Positions 52,027 to 60,338 of a DNA stretch of 64,000 nt are shown here, piece by piece. Under the pieces are notes generated by a model that made no database searches, was not told the origin of the DNA, and was given only the letters and a program-made list of their open reading frames with translations. The translations under genes were made by a program, and so were the position numbers. The number at the start of each line of letters is the position of its first letter. The stretch's first letter is position 1. Source of the stretch: Lacticaseibacillus porcinae (GTDB lineage: Bacteria > Bacillota > Bacilli > Lactobacillales > Lactobacillaceae); contig NZ_RHNS01000002.1 in NCBI RefSeq assembly GCF_003946305.1, positions 62,001-126,000 on the forward strand, written 5' to 3'.

Positions 52027-52503
52027 ATGGCAATTATTCATGCACGCGTGGATCAACGGTTGATCCACGGGCAAGTGGCGACAGTGTGGTCGCGATTGAC
52101 GAAAGCCGATCGCATTGCGGTGATCAATGACGATGCGGTTCACGACGACATGCAAATCGCTGCTTTAAAATTAGCGCGGCCCACTGGGGTGAAATTGGTG
52201 ATCATGTCCATCAGAAGGGCGTTGATCAGCTTGACCAATGGGAAGTATGACGACGAGCGCGTCTTTTTACTGACCCAAAGCATTCAAGATATGCGGGCGT
52301 TGATCGATGGTGGCATTAAAGTGGACGCCTTAAACATCGGCAACATTGCTAATCACGACGGCGCTAAGGCCATCAAGCCCTCGGTTTATTTAAACGCCCA
52401 AGACATTGAAGACATTAAGGCCATCAAAGCCCATGGGGTCAAAGTCACGGCCCAAATGGTCCCAACTGAAAGCGACGCTGACATCGAAACATTAATTAAG
52501 TAG
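52027..52503 (+). CDS. PTS system mannose-family IIB component
   Basis: This is the 158-residue cytoplasmic phosphoryl carrier. The phosphorylated His is His14 in VDQRLIHGQVA. The IIA partner that would phosphorylate it is not encoded in this operon, so it must borrow a IIA from another mannose-class system. AAAGGAG precedes the ATG. Confidence 0.93.
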   Translation: MAIIHARVDQRLIHGQVATVWSRLTKADRIAVINDDAVHDDMQIAALKLARPTGVKLVIMSIRRALISLTNGKYDDERVFLLTQSIQDMRALIDGGIKVDALNIGNIANHDGAKAIKPSVYLNAQDIEDIKAIKAHGVKVTAQMVPTESDADIETLIK

Positions 52504-52513
52504 GTGAAAAATT

Positions 52514-53353
52514 ATCATATTCGATCGTGTTCAACAACAATACAAAACCATGAGTAAAAAACAGCAGCAGATCGCCGATTATTTATTGGCCGACCCGCAA
52601 GCGTTCATCAATTCTTCTAGCCATGAGTTAGAAGCGCGCATCGGCGTATCGGCGGCGACGATCATTCGTTTTGCCCAATGTTTAGATTACAGCGGCATGG
52701 ATGAAATGCGGGTTTATGTCGCCCAACAAATCGCCCATAACGAACACTCAGTCGAGTTGGTGGTGGACGCTGCTGACACTGGGGCGTCACTTGAACAAAA
52801 GGTTTTGCAATTGTATCGGGATGCGACTGAAAGTTTAAAAGAAACCTTGGAGACAACAGCGGTGGATCATGCGATCGCCTTGTTGCAGCAAGCCAAGCGG
52901 ATCTATATCCTCGGCGTTGGGACCTCAGGCTTAGTGGCGTATGACTTGTATCATCGCCTGAATCGCTATGGCAAACCTACCGTATATGAAACGGATGCCC
53001 ACATGAATTTAGAATTTGTGTCACAAAGTACCCCTGATGATGTGGTATTGGCGATTTCATATTCTGGGTTGACCAAAGAAGTGGTGCTTGGGGCTCAGTC
53101 TGCTCAAAGCCGTCACACACCAGTGATCAGCTTGACCAGCGACGGCAAGTCACCATTGGCTCAAGCCACTGATGTTGCGTTAATGATCCCGCAAACTGAA
53201 CATTTGGTGCGCCTAGCTGCTTTAGCGTCGCGTGCGCATACGCAAATCGTTTGTGACATTTTATTTGCTGGGGTCGTGAAAGTTGCTTTGCCAAAAATGC
53301 AGCAAACCAGTATCGCGACGAACCAATTAGTCTCCAAATTAAAAATTCAATGA
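52514..53353 (+). CDS. RpiR/MurR-family transcriptional regulator
   Basis: The protein has an N-terminal RpiR helix-turn-helix (SKKQQQIADYLL, then GVSAATIIRFAQ) and a C-terminal SIS sugar-phosphate-binding domain (YILGVGTSGLVAYDLYHR in part, AISYSGLTKEVV). The usual RpiR N-terminus (FDRVQQ...) lies upstream of the first ATG at 52550, and AGGTG precedes ATT 52511, ATC 52514 and ATA 52517 with no ATG, GTG or TTG. A non-AUG start, best ATC 52514, is therefore likely. The neighbours suggest it responds to MurNAc-6-phosphate. Confidence 0.85.
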   Translation: MIFDRVQQQYKTMSKKQQQIADYLLADPQAFINSSSHELEARIGVSAATIIRFAQCLDYSGMDEMRVYVAQQIAHNEHSVELVVDAADTGASLEQKVLQLYRDATESLKETLETTAVDHAIALLQQAKRIYILGVGTSGLVAYDLYHRLNRYGKPTVYETDAHMNLEFVSQSTPDDVVLAISYSGLTKEVVLGAQSAQSRHTPVISLTSDGKSPLAQATDVALMIPQTEHLVRLAALASRAHTQIVCDILFAGVVKVALPKMQQTSIATNQLVSKLKIQ

Positions 53354-53371
53354 TGAAAGTGGGAATGTCCA

Positions 53372-54253
53372 ATGACGCAATTAACCACTGAATCCCGCAA
53401 TCCTGACACCATGCATATCGATCAGTTAAATGGTGTGGGGATCGCAGAAACAATTAATCAAGCTGATCAAGGCGTAGCCGTTGCTGTGGCGACCCAAACG
53501 CAAGCCATCGGCGAAGCCATCGAAGCTATTGCGGCACGGTTTGCGCAAGGCGGGCGGATCATTTATATGGGTGCCGGTACATCTGGGCGCTTAGGTGCTT
53601 TAGATGCCATCGAATTGACCCCGACTTATAGTGTGTCGCCTCAGCGTGCATTTGGTTTGTTAGCTGGCGGCGCTGAAGCCATGTACACCGCAGTTGAAGG
53701 GGCTGAAGATTCGAAAACTTTGGCGATCGAAGATTTGAAAGCGCATGCACTTGTTCCTGGAGACACCGTGATCGCCATCGCTGCCAGCGGTCGCACCCCT
53801 TATGCCATCGGTGCTTTAGAATATGCTAATGAGATTGGGGCATTGACTGTGTCAGTGACTTGCAACGCTGACAATGAGATGATGCACCTTGCCCAAATTG
53901 CCATCAGCCCAGTCGTTGGGCCTGAAGTGATCACTGGGTCTACACGCATGAAGGCAGGCACCGCTCAAAAAATGGTCTTAAATACCATTTCTACCGGGGT
54001 GATGATCAAGTCTGGTTATGTCTACGAAAACTTGATGATCAATGTACAACCTACCAACGAGAAACTGGTGCGTCGCGCAACAGGGATCTTGATGGAAGTC
54101 CTTGACCTGGATGTGGCAGCGGCGGCTGAATTGTTGCAACAAGCAGAAAATAATGTTCAAGCCGCGATCGTCATGGCAAAAAAACATGTTGGTCGCGATG
54201 AAGCTTTAGCGTTGTTAGCAGCCCATGATAATCGCGTGGATGCGGTGATTTAA
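53372..54253 (+). CDS. murQ: N-acetylmuramic acid 6-phosphate etherase
   Basis: MurQ splits the lactyl ether of MurNAc-6-P to give GlcNAc-6-P and D-lactate, which lets the cell recycle peptidoglycan. The 293-residue SIS-fold protein shows TTESRNPDTMHID, IYMGAGTSGRLGALDAIE (core GAGTSGRLG), AGGAEAMYTAVEGAED with the catalytic Glu, and GSTRMKAGTAQK. The D-lactate and GlcNAc-6-P feed central metabolism. GGGAATG lies before the ATG, 18 bp after the regulator. Confidence 0.95.
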   Translation: MTQLTTESRNPDTMHIDQLNGVGIAETINQADQGVAVAVATQTQAIGEAIEAIAARFAQGGRIIYMGAGTSGRLGALDAIELTPTYSVSPQRAFGLLAGGAEAMYTAVEGAEDSKTLAIEDLKAHALVPGDTVIAIAASGRTPYAIGALEYANEIGALTVSVTCNADNEMMHLAQIAISPVVGPEVITGSTRMKAGTAQKMVLNTISTGVMIKSGYVYENLMINVQPTNEKLVRRATGILMEVLDLDVAAAAELLQQAENNVQAAIVMAKKHVGRDEALALLAAHDNRVDAVI

Positions 54254-54263
54254 ATATTGAATG

Positions 54264-54316
54264 GCAAGCGTCGATGCTGAACCCATCATGGGCGTAGGTA
54301 GCGACGCTTTTTCAAT
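54264..54316 (+). terminator. Terminator after murQ
   Basis: AAGCGTCG pairs with CGACGCTT and encloses a CCCAT/ATGGG hairpin, followed by TTTTTC. It closes the PTS-murQ operon. Confidence 0.8.
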
Positions 54317-54335
54317 GGTGTAAGGAGGGAGACGA

Positions 54336-55121
54336 GTGGGTGTTAGTTTACTTTATGCGCTAGTGATCGTCGTCGCCAATTCCTTTGGTGCCGTATCTGG
54401 CATGGGCGGCGGCGTGTTGATCAAGCCCATGCTTGATACGATTGGTGCAGATTCTGTCGCCGCGATTTCTTTTTATGCGACGGTGGCGGTGTTTACAATG
54501 TCTGTGGTGACCACTGGCAAACAGTTGCAACATGGGGTGAAATTGTCATTCAACATGTTGCTGTGGATCGCCTCAGGCGCCGTGATCGGTGGGGTGATCG
54601 GCAAGGCGTTGCTGTCTTGGAGTTTGAGCATGTGGTCTGAGCACATGGTGTTAGCCGCTCAAATCATTTTGACGATCCTCACCATTTTGTTTGCGTTTTT
54701 GAATACGCGGTTCAATTGGCGTAGCTTTGGGTTAAATGGGTGGTATTGGCAATTAGGTTGTGGCTTAGTCTTGGGATTCTTTGCGAGTTTCTTAGGGATC
54801 GGCGGCGGTCCGATCAATGTCGCGTTGTTGATGTTGTTATTTGGGATGCCGATCAAACTCGCAACTGTGTATTCGCTGGCGACGATTTTTTGTTCGCAAG
54901 GGGCGAAGTTGATCGCGATCATCATCGCCGGAGATAATCTGCAATTTGATCTGCAGCGGTTATGGTTCATTATTCCTGCGGCGATCGTCGGTGGGTTTGT
55001 CGGGGCTAAGCTTAGTCAAGTGTTGTCTAGTGAAAAAGTAACGATCGTTTTTCAATTGATGTTGCTGGTAGTGATCTTGATCAACGGGTATAATGGGGTG
55101 CAGCTGCTGATGCATTGGTGA
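54336..55121 (+). CDS. TauE/SafE-family membrane permease
   Basis: This is a 261-residue protein with about eight helices. The paired glycine-rich motifs SGMGGGVLIKPML near the N-terminus and FLGIGGGPINVALLM in the second half are characteristic of TauE/SafE (DUF81) permeases that export sulfite, sulfoacetate or other organic anions. The substrate here is unknown. The start is GTG 54336, seven bases after AAGGAGGG. It lies after the murQ terminator, so a functional link is not shown. Confidence 0.88.
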   Translation: MGVSLLYALVIVVANSFGAVSGMGGGVLIKPMLDTIGADSVAAISFYATVAVFTMSVVTTGKQLQHGVKLSFNMLLWIASGAVIGGVIGKALLSWSLSMWSEHMVLAAQIILTILTILFAFLNTRFNWRSFGLNGWYWQLGCGLVLGFFASFLGIGGGPINVALLMLLFGMPIKLATVYSLATIFCSQGAKLIAIIIAGDNLQFDLQRLWFIIPAAIVGGFVGAKLSQVLSSEKVTIVFQLMLLVVILINGYNGVQLLMHW

Positions 55122-55203
55122 CAACTGATAGAAAAAATCTGTCGATTTAGCGAAGCAATCACACTGGCTCAGAAAAATATTTTTCTGGCGTCAATCTTTT
55201 TTC

Positions 55204-55232
55204 TTGACGCCACTGCACATTTCAGGTATGAT
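55204..55232 (+). promoter_or_regulatory. Promoter of infC-rpmI-rplT
   Basis: TTGACG and TATGAT are 17 bp apart. The -35 sits in the 3' arm of a GGCGTCAA/TTGACGCC hairpin (55188-55212), which could be the terminator of the preceding gene. Confidence 0.82.
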
Positions 55233-55239
55233 ATTAAAC

Positions 55240-55388
55240 GTTGAGAAAACAAGCAGAAGCGCCCGCTTCTCGCCCACGTCATTGTGACCGCTAGGCAAAT
55301 GTTCGGTAACCATGACGGCGGGAGTTTCTATGTAAAGAAGCTCGCGCTGTCTTTTTGCTTGGTTTTTTCCAAAAATTTTGGAGGTGAA
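55240..55388 (+). ncRNA. L20-type leader of the infC operon
   Basis: The 150-base leader between the promoter and infC contains GAAGCGCCCGCTTCTCGCCC-like stems and later GCGGGAG (in CATGACGGCGGGAG), with a long U-rich stretch at the end. In Bacillota this leader binds ribosomal protein L20 and attenuates the operon. Position and the GC-rich stems support the call. The fold was not computed. Confidence 0.7.
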
Positions 55389-55393
55389 TTGCC

Positions 55394-55915
55394 ATAGCAC
55401 GAGATATGATGGTCAACTCGGGGATCCGTTCACGTGAAGTTCGTTTGATTTCAGAATCCGGCGAACAACTCGGCGTGAAGGCAACCCGCGATGCCTTAGC
55501 GTTAGCAGAAGCTGCTAACTTGGATCTGGTTCTTGTATCACCGAATGCAAAGCCACCCGTTGCGCGCATCATGGACTTCGGGAAGTTCCGCTTCGAATTA
55601 CAAAAGAAGCAACGCGAAGCCCGCAAGAAACAAAAAACCATCAGCATCAAGGAAATTCGCTTGAGCCCAACGATCGGTGAGGCTGACTTCAACACTCGTT
55701 TGAAGAATGCCACCAAGTTCCTTGAAAAAGGGGATAAGGTCAAAGTTTCCGTTCGTTTCCGCGGCCGGGCGATTACCCATAAGGACTTGGGTCAAAAAGT
55801 TCTAGAACAAATGGCAGAGGCCACTAAGGAACTCGCCGTTGTTGAGTCTCGTCCAAAGATGGACGGGCGGAGCATGTTCTTGATGCTCGCACCAAAAGCT
55901 GACAAAAATAATTAG
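55394..55915 (+). CDS. infC: Translation initiation factor IF-3
   Basis: IF-3 keeps the 30S subunit free and checks the start codon. The protein is 173 residues from ATA 55394, nine bases after GGAGG, and begins [19 protein letters not shown] (in part). Rare start codons (ATT, ATA) are a known feature of infC and allow IF-3 autoregulation. The first ATG at 55406 would cut four residues. [20 protein letters not shown] (core [14 protein letters not shown]) marks the domain junction. Confidence 0.95.
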   Translation: MARDMMVNSGIRSREVRLISESGEQLGVKATRDALALAEAANLDLVLVSPNAKPPVARIMDFGKFRFELQKKQREARKKQKTISIKEIRLSPTIGEADFNTRLKNATKFLEKGDKVKVSVRFRGRAITHKDLGQKVLEQMAEATKELAVVESRPKMDGRSMFLMLAPKADKNN

Positions 55916-55944
55916 TCAGAAACGTTATTTAGGAGGAAATCGTC

Positions 55945-56145
55945 ATGCCAAAATTCAAGACCCATCGCGCTTCAGCTAAGCGCTTCAAGAAAACCGCTAG
56001 CGGTGCTTTGAAGCGGGGCCACGCTTACACTTCTCACCGTTTCCACGGTAAGACCAAGAAGCAACGCCGTCAACTGCGCAAGTCCGGCTTAGTATCCCAT
56101 TCAGATATGAAGCGGATCCGCCAGATGCTCAGCCAAATGAAGTAG
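55945..56145 (+). CDS. rpmI: 50S ribosomal protein L35
   Basis: This is a 66-residue, very basic ribosomal protein, starting [23 protein letters not shown] precedes the ATG. It is in the universal infC-rpmI-rplT order. Confidence 0.97.
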   Translation: MPKFKTHRASAKRFKKTASGALKRGHAYTSHRFHGKTKKQRRQLRKSGLVSHSDMKRIRQMLSQMK

Positions 56146-56207
56146 TTTCCTTTACGGAAGCTCATTGATGGAGCACGGATCTCGCGCTCATGTTATCGTT
56201 TTACACT

Positions 56208-56225
56208 TCACACAACGTTGTGTGA
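56208..56225. repeat. 18-bp perfect palindrome before rplT
   Basis: TCACACAAC followed by GTTGTGTGA lies 24 bp before the rplT start, in a 103-bp spacer. It has no T-run and so is not a standard terminator. It may be an operator or an RNA hairpin. Confidence 0.6.
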
Positions 56226-56248
56226 GTTGAAATTAGGGAGGAATTCTA

Positions 56249-56605
56249 ATGCCACGTGTTAAAGGTGGAACTGTTACTCGCGCTCGCCGCAAAAAGGTCT
56301 TAAAGCTTACTAAAGGCTACCGCGGTTCTAAGCACCGTTTATTCAAGTCTGCAAATGCCCAATTGATGGTTTCTTATCGCTATGCTTTCCGCGATCGTCG
56401 TGCGAAGAAGCGTGATTTCCGTCGTTTGTGGATCGCCCGTATCAACGCCGCTGCGCGTATGAACGGTCTTTCTTACAGCAAGCTGATGCACGGTTTGAAG
56501 TTGGCTAACGTCGACATGAACCGTAAAATGTTAGCAGATATTGCTATCGCTGATCCTGCAGGCTTCACTGCCTTAGCAGAAACAGCTAAAAAGGCTTTAG
56601 CCTAA
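56249..56605 (+). CDS. rplT: 50S ribosomal protein L20
   Basis: This is a 118-residue, basic, helical ribosomal protein ([19 protein letters not shown] in part, [20 protein letters not shown] in part). L20 also binds the operon leader as a repressor. The start follows AGGGAGG. Confidence 0.97.
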   Translation: MPRVKGGTVTRARRKKVLKLTKGYRGSKHRLFKSANAQLMVSYRYAFRDRRAKKRDFRRLWIARINAAARMNGLSYSKLMHGLKLANVDMNRKMLADIAIADPAGFTALAETAKKALA

Positions 56606-56611
56606 ATAGCG

Positions 56612-56644
56612 TAAAAGATCAGACCTTGTGTCTGGTCTTTTTTT
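56612..56644 (+). terminator. Terminator after rplT
   Basis: AAAAGATCAGAC pairs with GTCTGGTCTTTT (one A-G apart), followed by a T-run. Confidence 0.9.
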
Positions 56645-56656
56645 GCCTTGCGGCAC

Positions 56657-56853
56657 GAAAAGCTAAAGGCTCCAGGCCAATTGACTCTGGCTGGACAAGC
56701 ATGGAACGCAGTCCACGAGATTTGAGCTAACTCGCAAAGCCCGCGAGTGGATCTCAAATCTTGTGCCATTGTAAGGCGGTGAACCGCCAACAATGGTTCG
56801 ACGGCTGATGCTTGTCCAGCCTCCGTCAATTGACCTTACGCCTTTAGCTTTTC
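56657..56853. other. Large structured element B (46-bp arms enclosing two hairpins)
   Basis: Bases 56657-56702 pair with 56808-56853 in a single register with no insertion or deletion. By hand count 39 of 46 positions pair, with two perfect 14-bp runs. The interior holds a 13+6 bp hairpin with loop AAAGCCC (56714-56765) and a CCATTGT/ACAATGG hairpin capped by GGCGG-TGAA-CCGCC (56766-56796). It has no reading frame. The plan matches element A at 38832, although the stem sequences differ. Confidence 0.8.
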
Positions 56854-57014
56854 TGGTTTCCGGATCGTTCTGACACAACGAGCTTCGACTGCTGTGAAAT
56901 GGGCAACTGTTTTTGATTCATGTTAATGTAAATCTGATATCAAGTCGTTGAATCCTGAGTCACTATTGCTCAAACAGAAGCACTCGGCGATAATAGGCAC
57001 AGGAGGTGGGGTTT
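56854..57014. other. Non-coding spacer before the M3 peptidase gene
   Basis: About 160 bp with no gene. No convincing promoter hexamer pair stands out, although the downstream peptidase gene must start here. Confidence 0.4.
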
Positions 57015-58721
57015 ATGGATTTCACACAAGTTAAATACGAACGTCCGAATTTTCAAACTTATCAAACGACCATGACGCAAGCGGCGAAAGCTTTGGCCGA
57101 CGCATCTACTGCAGAAGCTGCAGTGAAGGTGGCCAAGGCGACGGTTCCAGCAGTTAATGCGGTGATGTCTGCGGCAATGCTGGCAATGATCCGCCACAGT
57201 ATTGATACACGCGATGATTATTACACCGCAGAAGACGATTATTGGAATGAATATGGCCCACAATATGACAATGTGGAGACCGATTACCTCAAAGCGTTAG
57301 TCAACAGTCCCTATCGTGATGAATTAGAAGCGATTTATCCGAAGCCATTTTTCTTAAAGGCTGAGAATCAACTACGGATCCGAACGCCAGCAGTGCTTGA
57401 ACTGCAACAACGCGATAATCAATTGATCAGTGAATATGATAATTTAACTGCTGGTGCGGAAATTGAATTTGGTGGGAAAACATACACGCTTGCGCAACTT
57501 GGCGCGCCTATGGCAGATGCCGATCGCGACCTTCGCAAAGCTGCCAGTACCGCATATTGGGGCTGGTACGCTGACCATGAAGCTCAAATCGATCAGATTT
57601 ATGATCAAATGGTCCAAGTACGCACTGAAATGGCCCACAAACTCGGTTTTAAAGATTATTCTGAAATGAGTTACGTGTTTATGGATCGCTTCGGTTATGA
57701 TGAAGCGCAAGTGTCAACATACCGTGAAGCGATTCAAACTCAAGTGGTCCCGAAAGTAGTGATCCAACGAGAAAAGCAAGCAAAGCGTTTAGGGTTGTCC
57801 AAACTTGAATACTTTGATCTCGGCGTGCAGTTTAAATCAGGCAATGCCAAACCAGTGGGGACGCCGATCGAACTGGTGGCCAAAGCCAATCATATGTACC
57901 ATCAAATGTCCCCAGTCGCAGGCGAATTCTTTCAACATATGATCGATTCGCATTTGCTGGATCTGGTGGCTAAGCCTGGTAAAGCTGGCGGTGGTTTTGC
58001 GGAATATATTCCAAGTGTTGAATCGCCATTTATTTTCTCGAACTTCAATGGCACAAGTGGCGATGTCGATGTGTTGACTCATGAAGCAGGGCACGCCTTG
58101 CAAACCTATGTTGCCCGCTGGATCCAACCAGGCGATACGGTATTTCCGACGAATGAAGCAGCGGAAATTTTCTCAATGAGCATGGAGTTTATCGCTTATC
58201 CTTATATGCCGGCATTTTTTGAAGGGCAAACCGATAAATACTTGTATGCCCATTTGCAAGCAGCACTCGAATTCTTGCCTTACGGGATCTTAGTGGATCA
58301 CTTCCAACATGAGGTTTACACCCATCCAGACTGGACGCCGACAGAACGCAAAGCAGCATGGCGACGTTTGGAAAAATTATATTGTCCGGATCGCGATTAC
58401 AGTGAAAATTCAGCCTTAGATCACGGCATTTACTGGTTCCGCCAAGCCCATATTTTCGATGTGCCATTTTATTATTTGGACTACACCATTGCGCAAGTGC
58501 TGGCGTTTGAATTCTGGCAACGGTTCAACGTTGACCATGATCCCAAAGCTTGGGACGATTACATGGCGATGGCCAAAGCCGGTGGGTCACAAACGTTGAT
58601 CGAATTGATTCAAACTGGCCATTTGCGCTCGCCATTTGAACCAGACGCGTTACGCGATACCTTAAATGCGGTGCAAGCGGCCCTTGACGCCGTTGACGAC
58701 CAACAACTTGATCACCACTAA
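57015..58721 (+). CDS. M3-family oligoendopeptidase (PepF-related)
   Basis: This is a 568-residue cytoplasmic zinc metallopeptidase. The active-site motif HEAGH appears in LTHEAGHALQTYVARW near residue 357, with the third ligand Glu in NEAAEIFSMSMEF. Length and motifs place it in the PepF/M3 oligoendopeptidase group (M3B), which degrades short peptides. GGAGGTGG lies eight bases before ATG 57015. It is monocistronic. Confidence 0.93.
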   Translation: MDFTQVKYERPNFQTYQTTMTQAAKALADASTAEAAVKVAKATVPAVNAVMSAAMLAMIRHSIDTRDDYYTAEDDYWNEYGPQYDNVETDYLKALVNSPYRDELEAIYPKPFFLKAENQLRIRTPAVLELQQRDNQLISEYDNLTAGAEIEFGGKTYTLAQLGAPMADADRDLRKAASTAYWGWYADHEAQIDQIYDQMVQVRTEMAHKLGFKDYSEMSYVFMDRFGYDEAQVSTYREAIQTQVVPKVVIQREKQAKRLGLSKLEYFDLGVQFKSGNAKPVGTPIELVAKANHMYHQMSPVAGEFFQHMIDSHLLDLVAKPGKAGGGFAEYIPSVESPFIFSNFNGTSGDVDVLTHEAGHALQTYVARWIQPGDTVFPTNEAAEIFSMSMEFIAYPYMPAFFEGQTDKYLYAHLQAALEFLPYGILVDHFQHEVYTHPDWTPTERKAAWRRLEKLYCPDRDYSENSALDHGIYWFRQAHIFDVPFYYLDYTIAQVLAFEFWQRFNVDHDPKAWDDYMAMAKAGGSQTLIELIQTGHLRSPFEPDALRDTLNAVQAALDAVDDQQLDHH

Positions 58722-58723
58722 CT

Positions 58724-58778
58724 AAAATCGACGCCAGTTACTTCTATATAATAGAAGTTGCTGCCGTCGATTTTTTCT
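58724..58778. terminator. Long bidirectional terminator after the M3 peptidase gene
   Basis: AAAATCGACG pairs with CGTCGATTTT, and an inner ACTTCTAT pairs with ATAGAAGT, giving one long interrupted hairpin between convergent genes. Confidence 0.88.
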
Positions 58779-59730
58779 AAAGTAAATTCCGATTCAGGTG
58801 GGCGGCGTTCAATACGGTGTCTGGTTGCATCACCACTAATTTTCCACCAGTGTTGCCGGCTTCCATGAGTTCATGGCCATGGCGCACACCTTCAACAGTG
58901 AACGGTAAACTTTCACCGATGGTCATGGTCAATCCCCATGAACGAGCAGTTGTCATTAACGCTGCCAAGGCGACATCAGTCGGCGCGAGTTTGGTCAAAT
59001 GCAGATTTTGATAATCGCCATCAGGGACGTCAACATAAGCGCTGGTCAACAACTTCCCGCCGCTAGTGACGAGCCGTTGTGCCAAAGGGGTCGTGGCACC
59101 GTTGAAGCGGACGTTGACGACATTGGGATAATGATGGGACTGCAAGGCTTGCGCTTCGACATCATCTAAGATCACGTCTGCGCCTAAAGCTTTGAGTTGA
59201 TCGTGATGGGCAAGGCTGGCGATCGCGACGACATGCACCCCTTGGGCTTTGGCGAGTTGCACCAAGATACTGCCGACCCCGCCGCCAGCGCCGATGATCA
59301 CTAAGCGGTCGTGTTGATGTAAGTCAAGTTGATTGAGGATCGAAAAAGCTGCGATCCCGACTAACGGTAACGCCGCGGCAGTCATGAAGCTGATGGCTGT
59401 GGGCTTTTTGATGATCTTGCTGGTGCTGGCAGTGACGAATTCGCTGTAGCCGCCGATCGGGCGATAATTGATCACCACATCGCCAAGTTGAAAATCATCG
59501 ACGCCTTCACCTAAGGCTGAGACGCGACCGACGACATCAGAGCCTGGGACGATGGGAAATTTTAATGGCCGCGCGGTTTGTTCACCGCGACGCAAGCTGG
59601 CGTCGTAAGGATTGAGGCCAAAGCCTAAGACTTCCAGTTGGACTTGACCAGCTTTTGGTTGTGGGGCTTGCGCATTGATCAGGTTAAACACCCGAGGACT
59701 ACCGAAATGATCAAAACCAAAACGTTTCAT
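58777..59730 (-). CDS. NADPH-dependent quinone oxidoreductase (zinc-less MDR family)
   Basis: The 317-residue protein has an N-terminal GroES-like domain (GFGLNPYDASLRRGE) and a Rossmann domain with VIIGAGGGVGSILVQLAKAQG (core GAGGGVGSILV) near residue 150. The catalytic zinc Cys of alcohol dehydrogenases is absent, so it belongs with quinone reductases. It is the third gene of an operon with a ring-cleaving dioxygenase-like protein and an MhqD-like hydrolase, and overlaps the hydrolase stop (ATGA). Quinone detoxification is inferred. Confidence 0.88.
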   Translation of the reverse strand: MKRFGFDHFGSPRVFNLINAQAPQPKAGQVQLEVLGFGLNPYDASLRRGEQTARPLKFPIVPGSDVVGRVSALGEGVDDFQLGDVVINYRPIGGYSEFVTASTSKIIKKPTAISFMTAAALPLVGIAAFSILNQLDLHQHDRLVIIGAGGGVGSILVQLAKAQGVHVVAIASLAHHDQLKALGADVILDDVEAQALQSHHYPNVVNVRFNGATTPLAQRLVTSGGKLLTSAYVDVPDGDYQNLHLTKLAPTDVALAALMTTARSWGLTMTIGESLPFTVEGVRHGHELMEAGNTGGKLVVMQPDTVLNAAHLNRNLL

Positions 59731-60338
59731 TGTACTTCCTCCTCTAAAATGGTTTGCAGCCATCGCTTGGTGGCATTGAGTTCCGCTTGGATCAATGCGT
59801 GACCGCGGCGATGGGAATAAGTCGCCACTGCCGCAAAGGCTTGAGTGAATTGCGTTTGTAATTGGGTGAAATTTTCTTTGGTGCTGTAAGGATCACCGGC
59901 GCCATGGGTCAACCACACGCGAGTATTGAACAACCGGCGCCTTGGATGAAAAGCTTCGATCGACACAGGATGCAGTAACATCGCATCGCGCCAAGGAACT
60001 GGTTGATGCAACATCGCATAGGCCGCAATGTTAGCACCGTTAGAATAACCTAACACGATGGCATGTTGCGGGTCGCGGTGATGCGCCGCGAGTTGTGCCG
60101 TGATTTCCGTGGTCAACCAAGTTGCTTGCCGTTTGGCATCGGCTAAATCAAAGCCGCCGGTTGCCGTATGCGCGAAATAGCGTGATTGTTCATTTTCCAC
60201 CACGCGCCCGCCGATGGCTAAGCGCGCAGCTTGCGGCGCAAGAAACTTCGCGATGGGGATCAAATCGCGTTCTGAGCCGCCGGTCCCATGCAGCAAAATC
60301 AAGGTGGTGGTGCTAGTACTAGGGTCATAAATCGTCAT
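59727..60338 (-). CDS. Alpha/beta hydrolase, MhqD-like carboxylesterase
   Basis: This is a 203-residue carboxylesterase of the phospholipase/carboxylesterase group. The nucleophile elbow is GYSNG near residue 108, with the oxyanion segment LLHGTGGSERD near residue 18, an Asp in HGAGDPYST and a late His in RRGHALIQAE. MhqD of B. subtilis, part of the quinone-response regulon, is the closest type. ATG 60338 overlaps the stop of the preceding gene and lies behind GGAGGTG. Confidence 0.88.
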   Translation of the reverse strand: MTIYDPSTSTTTLILLHGTGGSERDLIPIAKFLAPQAARLAIGGRVVENEQSRYFAHTATGGFDLADAKRQATWLTTEITAQLAAHHRDPQHAIVLGYSNGANIAAYAMLHQPVPWRDAMLLHPVSIEAFHPRRRLFNTRVWLTHGAGDPYSTKENFTQLQTQFTQAFAAVATYSHRRGHALIQAELNATKRWLQTILEEEVQ

